Shown here: piece by piece, positions 46,601-57,929 of the stretch | Position numbering within the stretch: the stretch's first letter is position 1 | Layout of the letters: each line of letters starts with the position of its first letter | Assembly (NCBI GenBank): GCA_031308135.1 | Contig: JAHLJT010008756.1 | Location: forward strand, 61,994,817-62,058,816 | From: Acheta domesticus | Taxonomy: Eukaryota; Arthropoda; Insecta; Orthoptera; Gryllidae | Direction: 5' to 3' | Length of the DNA: 64,000 bases | Notes under the pieces: generated by a model | What the model was told of the DNA's origin: nothing | Databases searched by the model: none | Seen by the model: the letters and a program-made list of their open reading frames with translations, nothing else | Position numbers and translations under genes: made by a program

Positions 46601-47780
46601 TTTCTTTTATTTTTGTTTCCTACGTTTCTATCACACTCATTTTCTTCATACAATAATTTTATACACAGCTATTTCTCAATTAATTTGTACAATAAATGAA
46701 TTAAGTTGTTATTAAATCTTATTTCTTAAATTGACTGTCTCAAATATATACTGGACCATATAAAACTCTTATTCAATTACAAGACAGTCATAACATAAGG
46801 AAACTATGCACCTATTGTCTTGTGAACTATCTTTAAAATTTTTATCCGTAAAATTTATGTTCTAAATATGTTTCACATTTTCGAAAATACCAACTTCCCC
46901 CTCCATAACCTAAAAACGCATGAAAAATGAACCAATTATGCAACTCCCTTCAAAAATTAGTTTACTTATTATATTATTTCTCACAAACAACACATACTAG
47001 ACAGGTCCCGAGGGGGGATTTCCTCACTCGTATTTATTTGAATTTTTTATTTGTGTAATTATCTACTTATTTAGTTTTGTAATACCGTTGCACTGATTTA
47101 GAATTTCCTGCCTTACTTAGTTGTGGATATGGAACTAATATTGTGCAGTAGAAGTTTTTTGCTTATCGGATGTTTAAGGATGTTTATGTGCACGAATCAT
47201 GACCAATGATGGCATATAACCAAGTTTTATAATGCTTATTTTTGCTCATTTTAGCATAAATGCCTTTTCTTTAGAATTATTGCACGTTTTTGCCTTTCAT
47301 TTGTAAGATATCAGAAAATCGGCCATTGTCCAACCTGACCATTCATTACGAAAACCTTCAATTCACGTATTTGTATTTTGAAATGTGAGAAAGTTCCTGA
47401 AAGTATACCAACATATTTTTCTCCATTTCCCTATTTCATAAATAATAGCCATGTTCTGAGAAAATAGTCAATTGCAATACACCGAGGGCACCTTTTGTGT
47501 GGAAATAAATTATAATTCCCAGAAGGTTTCAGTGTTGCTAATTTTGGACTTCTAAAATATACGCCAGACACATCAGTAGATTTTCAGAAATTCTTCTCTG
47601 TATTCAAACTGATTTTGTCTCGCAATCGTTGCAGATTTGAAATTGTGATCCTTGAAAAGTTACTACTAATATATTGCGATGGAAACTATTAAGAATAAAA
47701 TGAAGAAGAGTTATAAATACATGGAGTTTTACAAATAATTTTATTGTGAATGTAATTTATGACAGTACCTTTATTTCTCC
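43666..47780. other. About 4 kb without recognisable genes or repeats
   Basis: AT-rich. A box B-like GGTCGAGTGTTTGATCC lies near 43768. Two longer frames (43840-44109 and 45624-46034, plus strand) show no domain. The second, 136 codons, has mixed composition and is the least artefact-like here but remains unassigned. ATGCCTTTTC-type motifs lie near 47200-47300. Confidence 0.4.
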
Positions 47781-48890
47781 TTATTCTTGACATTTTCAGT
47801 GCCTTTTTAGGCGCCTAAAAGGCGATTTTTAGTGCCTAAACATTCGATGTCTAATTATGACAAATGCGTATTGGGTTCCTGTAGGATGTTACGGAACATA
47901 ATTGCAGATGTTTACGAATCATTAGAAAATAGATCAACTGAAAGCGTCGAACAGTGCCTAAAATGTCCTAAATGGGTGGTTGATGCCTATTTTAATTTGT
48001 TTTACCTAAAACTGTTAAAACAAGCGATTTTCAAGAACGATATTTTAAATGCTACATTTTGAAATTGAAATTTACGGAAACGCAAATACTTTTCGCAAAG
48101 GCAAATATTATGTCATCGAATATGCAATCCACAACCGAAATCTCTCGTCCAAAATACCGAACTCAAAGAGGCCTGCAAGTCAACATAATCAGGATGTTTC
48201 ACGCTCGTCTCCGATCAACACGCACTTATTAGGCAATTGCACTCATTCCGGTGCAGCTGAGCTGTTGACAGGTTGGAGCTTATCGCCGCAGCGCGTCGTC
48301 TTCGAAGTCCAGGCGAGGAATGACAGGTCAGGCAAAAGCCTACTGTCGGAAAGGCGAAGATTACAAAATGCGGTCCAATGGTTAAATGGGTCGTTTGGTA
48401 CAAGTTTTTTATGGGGGGGGGGGGCGAATGAAGAAGTTCCAGGAGAAGTGAGCTTAAAAAATATGACTCCATTTGTTTGCTCCTATACACGTGTCAGAAA
48501 TGTTCATTTCTAGCCTTCAAAATCATTTTAATAGATAAGACAGCCTTATTTTAGAAAATCTGGGGAAAATATTTTTATGTACAATTTTGGTAGTTACGAA
48601 AGTGAATAAAATATGCTTGTGGTTGCTCTCATAAATGAAAGAAATACTTTTTCCTGCATTATAAAAATTGCCTAATTTAATCCTTTGAGCATCAGTTCTA
48701 GATGCCAGAATTTAACTTTACACGTTTGTTTGTTTTTTGCCTGGCTTAGTCATTTTGTAACCTATTTAAAGTGCCTAAAACGTCAATTTTCATGCCTCTT
48801 AACACTTAATTTCGTGATTTTGTTGCCAATTTAGGTACCTAAATGAAACTTTCTTTTGTGTGCCTAAAATTCCAAGGTCTAGTTATAACC
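47781..48890. repeat. Possible interspersed element with GTGCCTAAA motifs
   Basis: GTGCCTAAACATTCGATGTC with TAATTATGAC near 47832 resembles GTGCCTAAAATTCCAAGGTC with TAGTTATAAC near 48861 in the same orientation. GGCGCCTAAAAGG and GGTACCTAAATG-type motifs precede both. This could be direct terminal repeats or two copies of a short element. No protein was recognised. A G-run lies at about 48413-48424. Confidence 0.3.
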
Positions 48891-49490
48891 TGTAAAGTGG
48901 AAACAATCCACAAGCCGGGTATCTGTACATTCTTTTAAAAATTTCTACGCTCTGCAACCTTAGTTGTAATCGTGGAAGACCATTCTCGAAATAGTTTCAG
49001 CGTATAATGGACCTTACTCCCCCTGGCAGACAGTTAGCCACACTCACAATATTCAAGAATGGAGATAACTGGGAAGGAATTTGTGTTACATGGTCTGAAT
49101 AGTCGCCACCCATGCCACAACACCAAAGCAAACATCGAGGCCTAAGTCGGGATTCAAAGCCATAGCTCGCGGCTGCCGTCTTGACCAATAAGATTTTGTA
49201 CGCTTTTCTTCGGAGGGGAAGTATAAAACCCGCTGTCCCATGTAAACCTTGAAGCCTCTGCGCAAAATTCAAATTGCCTGTTTCGTCGCCCGAGTAATAC
49301 CTCCTGTCTCTGCCTGTCTGTTAAAGGAGCGTAGCGGAGTTTGCGTGAGCAGGCCTCATAGCCTGAGCCTCTCCACTGAAACTAAGGCATCATTGATTGA
49401 TTGATCTCTCTCATTTTTATCATGCATTTTTGAAACAAAAATAAACGAAATCGCAGATTTTTTTCGTAAAATCAAAATACCTTAACGGAA
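48891..49490. other. No recognisable gene
   Basis: An ATTGATTGATTGAT run near 49392 resembles SINE tail units, but no SINE body adjoins it. Confidence 0.35.
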
Positions 49491-49495
49491 AAAAA

Positions 49496-49660
49496 TATAT
49501 GCGATTTATTCAACTGTGCCACAGGCAGGTATCAGCTGTTGACGGTTTTATCCAATAGGGAACTGAACGTCACCATAGTGACGTCACTGCACCTCTCGAA
49601 TGGATGAAACCAAGAACAGCTGATATCTGCCAGGGGCAGAGTTGAATACATCGCAGTATA
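49496..49660. mobile_element. Palindromic MITE, family M3, copy 2
   Basis: Left TATATGCGATTTATTCAACT, right AGTTGAATACATCGCAGTATA-like. Inner arms ATCAGCTGTTGACGG and CAGCTGATATCTGCC, and the same centre ACGTCACCATAGTGACGTCA as copy 1. Confidence 0.8.
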
Positions 49661-50520
49661 CGTCACACGTGTGCGCCCAACAGCGAGTGCGGCCAGCACT
49701 GGTCTTGACCCATTGCGGAGCAGCGAGGGCATCGGCCTTCTCGCTCGAGGCTGCCACTGTCTCCCGCGAGGTTGAGCAAGCGTCGCCGCCTCTTTGCTTG
49801 CCTCTGTGCTCGGTGAAAGGTTGGCCGTGCTGATGCGACTCGGGAAGTATGCGGCAGAGAAAGATGGCGACCTTTGCGGAAACGCTTTGCTGTTAAGATT
49901 GCACCTCGGTTATACGCTAGCGCCACCCTTGCGCTCTCAAGACCCGCAACCGGGAAACTTGCCACCTGCGGAACAACGATTGTGTTTCGGCCGTGACTTA
50001 CGAACAAGTAATAAATCGTTTAATGATTTATAACTTTGATCTGGTATGTGAAAGCGTTGTTATTTTCAGTATGGCAAGGTGGTGTACAAATCAAGAGAGT
50101 GCATTTCAGTAATAAAGCGGAAACTTCCTTCTCAGCATTGGAGGGATCCTCCTAAACAAGTTAACGCCTCACTTACCGTGAATTCCGCCTGTGGACAATC
50201 AACAGATAATCCAAAAATCATTATGCGTCAGTCTTTCACCGTTTCGGTATAAATCATGTGGGGGGAATGTTAACGCTGATATGCTGTTACTATATTACCT
50301 GTGACTATAATTATATTGCAGAATGCGTAGTGAAACTGTAACTAACGATTTAACTTTAATAATTTTCATTTTCTTCGAGGTAGTATGAACATGAACATTA
50401 CATATGAATTCGTAATGTACTCCTTCCTATACAAGTGGAAATGAATAATATGATGCAGGGGTTTGTTTTCTAAATTGCCGATAAAATGTATCACAATATG
50501 TTTGAAACATTCTAACAATT

Positions 50521-50522
<2 letters not shown>
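49661..50522. other. No recognisable gene
   Basis: Moderately GC-rich to about 49980, then AT-rich. Confidence 0.35.
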
Positions 50523-50564
<42 letters not shown>

Positions 50565-50664
50565 ACACACATACACACACACATACACACACATACACAC
50601 ACATACACACACATACACACACATACACACACATACACACACATACACACACACATACACACAC
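50523..50664. repeat. Compound (CA)n and (ACACACAT)n microsatellite
   Basis: About 38 bp of pure CA, then about 100 bp of ACACAT-type units of 8-12 bp. Frames reading Thr/His or Val/Cys through it are artefacts. Confidence 0.95.
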
Positions 50665-51609
50665 GTGGGTTTTTGAATTCAGCTTGCGTCGTTATATTTT
50701 ACCACATACTCTGGTTTATTGTACCGCATACGCCGGTTATAATGTAACATACGTTTCGAGGAAATAACGGCAACGTAAAATCCAGCAGCCAGCAGGGTGT
50801 TCGGATCTGGCCTGTCCGGACGGCACAGCATCCTAGGCGAAGTTGCTGGCTTTTCCACTACCGAGCGAAGGCCTTCAGAACACCACGCCAACTTCTGGAC
50901 TTCTGAGAACTCCCTGGAGGTTATTCTCGGTTCAGGCCACACGACGATTCTTTTGGCAGTTTCTAAAACTGTTGAGCATCGCTTAAGTCTGCATCGCTCC
51001 GCGAATTCTTTTCTTCCGCCAGCTGGTGTCTCGGAAACATCCGTTCACAGATTGCCGTCCAATGTTAATGATTAGAGCAGCCCACAATCACAGAATATCA
51101 ATACCCCTCATTATTCACTTTTATTTCCTTATTACACTTATTCATTTAACTGCATTTGCAATACACTAAATTTTAATCACATGCTGGAATAATTTTAGTA
51201 TTAGCATTTTGAAGTGAATATCTCTTGAATTTTACTATTAACAAATTGTTTTCATTCGTACTTCCCCCAGTTTGAGGTATGATAAAAGAATAGGGAGTAT
51301 CACATCCCCCAACGAAAGTTTGCCAGAGTTCATGACATGAACGCAAATCACATCTACATATCACCGTCCCACCCACCATTCTCCTCAATGATTTGGCAGA
51401 AATAGGGGGGACGGAACATTCGCTCATGTGACGTTGTATAAGATGACGAAGAAACGAAGATGAAGAAAAGCACGACGAAGAAAAGTAGAAGCAGAAGAAT
51501 AAGAACAAGATGAAGAACATCTCCAGAACAATCCAGTCCTCATGAATTTCTGCCACGAATGCATTCTTATGCATTACATTTACAAAGGTTTAACGTCCGA
51601 ATGGGGTCC
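50665..51609. other. No recognisable gene
   Basis: A 92-codon plus-strand frame (50797-51075) shows no domain. A GAAGAA-rich stretch lies at 51440-51515. Confidence 0.35.
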
Positions 51610-52572
51610 GCAACATTGGTCGATTAACTGATTGACTAGTGATTCCGAGCGCGTCTTCTGCTAAGATCATGACTCCCGTACGTGTAATGCATGTTTTCTC
51701 CTCGGAAGGTGGCGGTGATCTTCTCCCGCTGTATGGTGAGATCTGGAGGCGACCTACCATCGGCTAGCGGAGTTTTCACCAACCAGATATATCCCACCAT
51801 CCGGAACAGAGAGAGATGGCCCAGGGTATCAACTGATTACTGGTCATTGTAGTCCCTGTGACCGGGAAGTCCTAGGTTCGAGTCCCGACGGTGGCAGGCT
51901 TGTGAGCTAGGTCGAATTCAGTCGATGTCTCGAGAATTCTACCGGTTGGCCGCTCTGATCGGTAGTTTTCCGTGATTTCTCCGATAAACACCAGGCGAAT
52001 ACCGGAGCAGCATACTAACAACTGGGCCACGGACCGCGCGCGATGTTTCCTATCTCTTCCTTGTCCTATCCTCTCCCTTTACATACACACTAACGTGTAC
52101 TACACTACTATCCACGACGGGAGACCAGTCGAGAGCTTAGAGCTTGTCCCGGCTGGGGCGGTGCAATCGTTGGTGGAAGATCCCTGGTTGGGGAAAACCC
52201 CACTAGTCGACGGTAGGTTGGGGCCGGATCTCGCTCCCCCCAGCGAGGGAAGATCACCGCCACTTCCCGATGAAAAGCATGCACTTCACTTACGGGACTA
52301 ATGACCTCAGTAAATGACGTGCTCGGAATTACTAGCAATCAATCATCCCAGTCGGAACAAGCTCTAAGCTTCCTGCAACTGTAATAGTGTAGAGCCTGTG
52401 AGTGTATGTGTAAGTAAAGGGTGAGGCTAAGAAAAGAAAGAGCAAGGAAAAATCGCGCGCGGTCCGTGTGTTAGGGTACAGTTCCAGCATTCGCCTGGTA
52501 TTGGAAAACTACCGATCAGGGCCACCGGCCGCTAGATTTCTCCTCCAAACATTGGTCGAATTATCAGTAACA
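51610..52572 (-). mobile_element. tRNA-derived SINE (family S), minus strand, split by another SINE
   Basis: Left half 51610-51803 (tail GATTGACTAGTGATTCCGAG, GGTGAGATCTGGAGGCGACC). Right half 52350-52572 (TCGGAACAAGCTCTAAGCTT, GCGCGCGGTCCGTG, ATTCGCCTGGTATTGG, AACTACCGATCAGGGCCACC). The halves join into normal SINE order once the inner copy is removed. The head lacks box B. Confidence 0.8.
51804..52349 (+). mobile_element. tRNA-derived SINE (family S), plus strand, nested
   Basis: Full landmark set: GGCCCAGGGTATCAACTGAT, CTAGGTTCGAGTCCCGACGG (box B), GGTCGAATTCAGTCGATGTC, GGTTGGCCGCTCTGATCGG, GCGCGCGATGTTTCC, TTGTCCCGGCTGGGGCGGTG, CCCACTAGTCGACGGTAGGT, ACTTACGGGACTAATGACC and tail AGCAATCAATCA. 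Similar flanks (CGGAACAG and CGGAACAA) are the probable duplication. Confidence 0.85.
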
Positions 52573-52836
52573 TTGCCCGGGTCACGTCTCCGGATCAGGC
52601 TACATCTTATATACTTCGGGTGTAGAGAAATTACTCTAAGAAGGGACGAATTTGACAGGTCGGAAACAAATCAAAGTCATTTTGATTGTTGGCTTCTGGA
52701 GGAAGTTGTGTCTAATCCTCTTGCAAATGAGCAATCTCCATACGAACCATTGACGAATGGAGTACATGGATAAAATCTGCAGTTACTATGTTCCCAGCAG
52801 CAGCCAAGCAGTGGCTGAGAAAGTGGTCCCTTCTTA
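52573..52836. other. No recognisable gene
   Basis: Weakly similar to 8290-8450 (AGAAGGGAC, GACAGGTCG, TTGCAAATGAGC-like blocks). Confidence 0.3.
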
Positions 52837-53393
52837 CACGCAACACTCACCGTGCTGGATACTCGGATTGACTTGAGATTTTATTAGCTTGTTCAGCACC
52901 TTTCAAAACCCATACATACAAATTTTTACGTGCTATGAAGCATTGCAAGTAGTGTTTTTGCGATAATTAGTATTGGGATCTTTCTTGACCTTACCGAGCG
53001 TAGAAGGGCGGAAATCGCTGCTCGCCGCTGGTTCTGCGGACGTTACTCATACACCGCGCCTGCACTATCGGCCTGTCGGCAAGGTCTCAGTTACTTGGAG
53101 GGCAGGCGGAGTGACAAAAACGGGTGTTTGCAGGTTCAGATGGAACGAACTGCGCTTGGATATCTGACACCGGCTGATAGATGTAACGTTCCTAGCGATG
53201 CCGAAGCAACGGCTCGCTCGCTGCAGGGAAGCGCGAAGGGTCACGAAAGGTCCTTGATACAAAATGCCTATAAAATGCTATTTATAATATTCCATAGCAC
53301 TTCAAAATTTGCGTATATAGGTTTTGCATGGTGTTCTATCAGCTGGTGAAATTTCATGTCAATCCGAGTATCCAGCACGGTGAGTGTTGCGTG
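52837..53393. mobile_element. DNA element with perfect 36-bp terminal inverted repeats
   Basis: 52837-52872 and 53358-53393 are exact inverted repeats (outer end CACGCAACACTCACCGTGCT). Weaker inverted similarity continues inward for about 70 bp. TTA flanks both ends (52834-52836, 53394-53396) as a likely 3-bp duplication. No transposase is present. A 3-bp TTA duplication is compatible with PIF/Harbinger-type mobilisation, but the class is unproven. Confidence 0.8.
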
Positions 53394-53399
53394 TTAGAG

Positions 53400-53841
53400 A
53401 AACCTCTCGATACAACGGTCTTGGCGTCCGCGAGGGTTGTTGGCCGGGGGCGGCGCGAGCGCGTCCATCTCCGTGAATCGCGAGGGCAATCGGCTCGCCG
53501 CCGCGCCGCCCCAGGAATTCGGGCTGGTCCCGGCCGGCGCGAGCCGCCTTGGGCCGGGCCGGCGAGGTGCCTGGCAGGCAATGACCTTCCGGCGAGCGGC
53601 GGCGTCTAGACGCTGGCACGGCATGCAACGCCCGCCGCTGCCGCCGCCGCACCGCGTCGGCGTCTCGCGTCGACTTTCCGGGCCCCCGAACCAAGGCTGC
53701 CCGCCGCCGCCGCCACCACCGCCGCCGCCGGCCACAAGGGCGCCTTTGACGGCCGAAGCGAGACCCGCCCACGAGCCCGCTCCGCGCCCAAGGCCCCGCG
53801 ACGTCACTCGACGCCTTATCGCCCACCTCGCAGACGCACGG
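53400..53841. other. GC-rich, CpG-dense island
   Basis: The longest GC island here, with CCG/CGG triplet runs (53700-53732). Several overlapping frames of 75-200 codons exist on both strands, as expected at this GC content, and none has a recognised domain. It lies between two DNA elements. Confidence 0.45.
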
Positions 53842-53849
53842 GTCACACT

Positions 53850-54025
53850 CAGAGGCGTATCTACGTATTCAGGCGCCCATAGCAGGCATAGAATTTGCGC
53901 CCCTGTCAGGATTCTTCAAATGACGATTGTTGTTAATTGTTTTAGCGGGTATGCTCTAAATATCGCCCCTTGTGAGTGGCGCCCATGGCACGTGCCACGT
54001 CTGCCACACCGTAGATACGCCTCTG
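53850..54025. mobile_element. hAT-type MITE, 176 bp
   Basis: Inverted ends CAGAGGCGTATCTACG and CGTAGATACGCCTCTG are perfect over 16 bp. Flanks GTCACACT (53842-53849) and GTCACACC (54026-54033) match at 7 of 8 bases. No coding capacity. Confidence 0.88.
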
Positions 54026-54033
54026 GTCACACC

Positions 54034-54339
54034 GCTCCTTTGAGGGAATAGGCCAAAGTGCGAAACGTTGCTCCGAACGTGTTAAAACTTCCAACACGGG
54101 ACCGTTCTTTTTAATTCTCATTCTCTTGAAAAGTTCTATGAAAGAGCCTTTATTTCTATTCTCTTCCTATGCATCTTCGTTTCTTCTTATTGCTTATCGC
54201 CTCTTAGAGCCGATTATCACGCTTCCTTTTGACGAACGATTTCACGGAGTTTTCGCAACGTACGCGCGTGCCACAAGTGGCTCCCCAGAAGCGAGCGTTC
54301 GCTAAAACTCCCGAAATCGTCAAAAGAAAGCGTGTAAAT
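54034..54339. other. No gene; possible hammerhead relic at the left edge
   Basis: TTTGAGGGAATAGGC..GTGCGAAACGTTGCTCCG (54040-54078) resembles a decayed CTGANGA..GAAACGTT motif. It is too degenerate to call as a ribozyme. Confidence 0.2.
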
Positions 54340-54440
54340 CGAGTCTACTTTTCATCGTCTCATCTTTTCTTGTTCTGCTACTTCTTCTGCATCTCTTCGT
54401 GTCGTACCTCTTCTGCCTCTCATCTTGTCCTTCTTCTTCT

Positions 54441-54472
<32 letters not shown>

Positions 54473-54560
54473 AGTGTCTTTTCTCTCTTCTCGCTCTGCC
54501 TCTCTTCAGTTTCGTTTCTTCTACTTATTCTTCTGTGTCCCCTTTCTAGCTTTATTCACT
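54340..54560. repeat. Pyrimidine-rich tract with a (CT)n run
   Basis: TTCTTCTTCT and pure CT at about 54441-54467. The Ser/Leu/Phe frames across it are compositional. Confidence 0.85.
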
Positions 54561-54952
54561 CCTTGTAACGAAGTCTCCTCGCTTATCGAATTTCAACTCA
54601 GCCATTGAAAACAAACAAAACAACGTGCCTGTTCAGCATGCCAGAACACATTGTATGAAACGCCCCAAAACCGACTAGCTAGGAATTGTGAGATTGTCGA
54701 TTTCGAATATGTAAATTAAATTTCATAATTGAAAATGGTGAACCTACTCGTAAAAGTGAGAGAATATGCGTGCCGTGAGCCGTGCTGGCCGACTAAAATG
54801 CGCCCGAACAAATGCAATAGACACACAGAAAATTGTGGGGAAAAAAATGAAACGAAGATTGGAGAAATAGTAAAAGCAGTGAAATAGTACCAAATGAAAG
54901 TTAGAATTTGTAAATTCCCAATTACATAAGCTTTGAACAATTTACTCAGGGG
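54561..54952. other. No recognisable gene
   Basis: Nothing supported. Confidence 0.35.
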
Positions 54953-55096
54953 TAAATTACGTAACGCTAAAGGGGGAGGGGGGACCTGAGGCAGCGTTAC
55001 GCTGCGTTACATAGGGGTTCAAGCGCATGTTGCGGGTGCGTTACAAGGGGGAGAGGGGGTATTGAAAATACTCGAAATTTGCGTAACGTAATTTAT
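54953..55096. mobile_element. Short palindrome-ended element with GTAACG motifs
   Basis: Left TAAATTACGTAACGCTAAAG and right TTGCGTAACGTAATTTA are inverted. Inside, GGGGGAGGGGGGACC, GCGTTACGCTGCGTTAC and TGCGTTACAAGGGGGAGAGG recur. This resembles a short repeat type I have seen in insect genomes, but its class is uncertain. Confidence 0.6.
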
Positions 55097-56356
55097 GGAC
55101 GTCCTCTCACTTAAAGCGTTTAAGACTGACGTAATACTAACGTCAGATCGTAACATCAATTACTGGTAACTTCGCTTGGCGTCTCCGCGAATATCTTCAT
55201 GTTAAAATGTTTTATTTGTGCTCAGTTAATTCATAATAAAAATACATTTTAAACATATTACAATTTACTGGCTCTCCCATTTCCAAGCACAGAAAGATAC
55301 AAAAAAGTGTCGATTTAACCACTTTTTTTTGATTCTTTACAAAATTAGAATTAACAATTCTATGACAACATGCGGCTCACACAATACCCCGTACTACAAA
55401 ACCACCTAAAATTCGTGTTCTCGTAGAATTCTTCCAGAATATCCTAACAGAGGGATAAACTAAGAATTGTGGCAATCGATTTGTTTTGCCACAATTCTTG
55501 TGGAGAATTGGTTTGTAAGAATTGTGGAATCGAATGAGCTACTGATCACCTCCGTAGGTTCTATAAGTCACCAAATTGCATTTTACTTGCCTATAAATCC
55601 AAACACACGTTTTTAACAGATATTTCTAAATGCCGGTATACACGGAACAGTTTTCGTGCAGATTAGACGTAGAGAAAACGTGCAACCCAGACTGCACGAT
55701 TTCTGGATCGAAAATTTTCAGATTTCCAGATTTTTTCATGCAAAAAGCTTACAGTTCGACTCAAGCGCTTCGAACGGCAGAATCGTTCATTAAGGGATTT
55801 GTTTACCCGACAAGACGGTAATTGGCCATTTCGATTTTATAGTTAGGCATGTCAAGGTACGTTTAGTGATGTGATATTGTGTTAAAGTCCGTCCTTCCTT
55901 ATTCCTGCCTTCCTATTTTTCTTCTCTACGCTCCTCATGGTTAATTAATACCTAATAAAATTCACACAGGCTAACGCACGCACATAAATTGGCTAATGGC
56001 TTTTATACTTCCAGTTTGGGACCTTGAATTTTCTGTACAGAAACTGTATGAGAATATGCACGAAAACAGTACCGTGTGTATCGGGCTTTAGAATCTTCTA
56101 CATGGATCCCAAAAAACTCATGTTCCCCATCAGGAGACTGAGACGCGTCGAATTTGATCTCGTTTGTCTCGATTGATGGATCGAAGGGGTCTAACCGTGA
56201 GTGAGGGACAGAGGACAGACGGTCGGACGTTAGTCGATTACCACACAAGGATGAGCAGAACAGACTTGCCATATGTAGCGTCAGAGGTGGCAATAAGAAG
56301 TTACAATATTGAAAATATAAGTAAATTTGTCTTGAACAGAATTACGGCCATACCGT

Positions 56357-56358
<2 letters not shown>
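55097..56358. other. No gene; a 14-bp perfect hairpin
   Basis: AAGAATTGTGGCAA (55462-55475) pairs with TTGCCACAATTCTT (55486-55499), and AAGAATTGTGG recurs at about 55518. No T-run follows as in a Pol III terminator. Otherwise nothing. Confidence 0.4.

Positions 56359-56419
<61 letters not shown>
56359..56419. repeat. (CA)n microsatellite
   Basis: About 30 CA units. Confidence 0.95.
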
Positions 56420-56420
<1 letters not shown>

Positions 56421-56939
56421 GCACGCAGTCACACATCACACAGCCACATATAGATACACACTAACACAGTATCGTGGAGACTTTTTCACATTTCCCGGGG
56501 AATCTCTCTCCGTTTCATTTTACTTTTTCTTGAGTAGCACTTCTTATCCTTTTAAAACCACTGCCCTGCACGTACGGTGCCGTAGCTGACACGTCTTAAA
56601 CCTTTCGCGTCACCGATCTCTTATCTCCATCTCACGGCAGCAGCTATAACTGTCGTATAAGACGCTAACCCAACTTTGGTCGCCTTCGTAAAAAGCCTAG
56701 AACAAAAAAGGGCCGAGGGCCTAATAACAAAGCCGTTTCTAAAAGACAACCATTAACGTCGACGGCAGAGAGGCAAAGGAAGCGATCTCCTATATTTGCT
56801 TTAATTACCATCAGAGGACTTGCTAGAGTTATGACATATAGACCGATGTCATTGAACTAAATTGAAATTGTCTTAAATTTTAACACTAAGTTCTCTTCCT
56901 TGTTCTGGTGTCTAAAAATTGATGAAATCTCAAGGAAAC
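56420..56939. other. No recognisable gene
   Basis: Nothing supported. Confidence 0.35.
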
Positions 56940-57115
56940 AGACTGGACTGACAGTCGGATAGACGGGCAGCAGACAGCAGGACGGGCAACAGGACTGGCA
57001 GCAGGACTGGCAGCAGGACGTACAGCAGGACCGGGCAGCAGGACGGGCAGCATGACGGGCAACAGGACGCGCAGTTGGACGGACAGCCGGACAGACAAAA
57101 AATTTGTCGGACAAA
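56940..57115. repeat. Minisatellite of about 12 bp, GGACGGGCAGCA type
   Basis: GGACTGGCAGCA and GGACGGGCAGCA units run from about 56965 to 57060 and decay into GGACAGAC units. The minus-strand Cys/Pro/Ser frames are artefacts. The GACGGACAGAC flank resembles the minus-strand R1 CCGTCCGTCTG block, a possible origin. Confidence 0.75.
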
Positions 57116-57829
57116 AAGACAGACGGAATAACAGCCGGACAAACATTCGCACGGAAAGATGTTTTGCCTTAAAGCAATTTTTCGATCCACAACACATTGC
57201 GTTGTGGCTACCCAAAGACTTTTTGGAGGAAGTTATTTAGTACTACATATAGGAACACCTTATTCACTTTTTCGGTTTCATTATCCCACAAAACGTTCTT
57301 CTGTTGAAAGCAAGAAAATAGTGATTGAATATAAAGGACCTTCGCCCCCCGCCTGTACCCAAGCCTTCTGTATGAAATACTGTCCAATCCGCCTAAACGT
57401 GTATATAGGTCATGGGTATTTTGTAGCTAATACTATGTTGTATACTTTCGCCAGTTCTGACTAATGCTTCGGAGAATTCATTTAAACACTTATTCTTCTG
57501 AAATTCACCATTTCTGATAATGATTATTGCCTTGTGGTATTTATTAAAACATTATTTAACGTCTCCGTTTCATTTTTCTGTGTAATGCCTTAATGTATTT
57601 CCCCCCAATGCCTGGCATCTGAGCAGGTCTTTGTTTTCATATAAATATTTATTCTGGTCCATTTCACCACTGCTGTGAGCAATGCCTTCATGTATTTCTA
57701 GAACCTTCGTTCTCCAATTTCGCCAGTTCTGGATAACGTCTTGAACGTACTGAATGAAAGCCATTCCCTCCGTTTCTCGAGTCCTTGTGATTCCTTCTGA
57801 AGCAGTAGGTGCCCACCACTTCATCGTGC
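57116..57829. other. No recognisable gene
   Basis: Nothing supported. Confidence 0.35.
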
Positions 57830-57929
57830 CCCCTCCCCGGTGTCACCCCCACCACTGATCCATTATCGGCGCCGCAGGAAGGGCTGGGCAGGGCACGGAA
57901 AGGCAACGCAGCGCCTGTTGCGATCGCAT

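Noticed and set aside
50366..50767. Cys/Val and Thr/His-rich frames
   Set aside because: Direct translation of a CA microsatellite.
53359..54051. 150-200 codon frames in the GC island
   Set aside because: Expected from very high GC; frames overlap on both strands and run into a hAT MITE.
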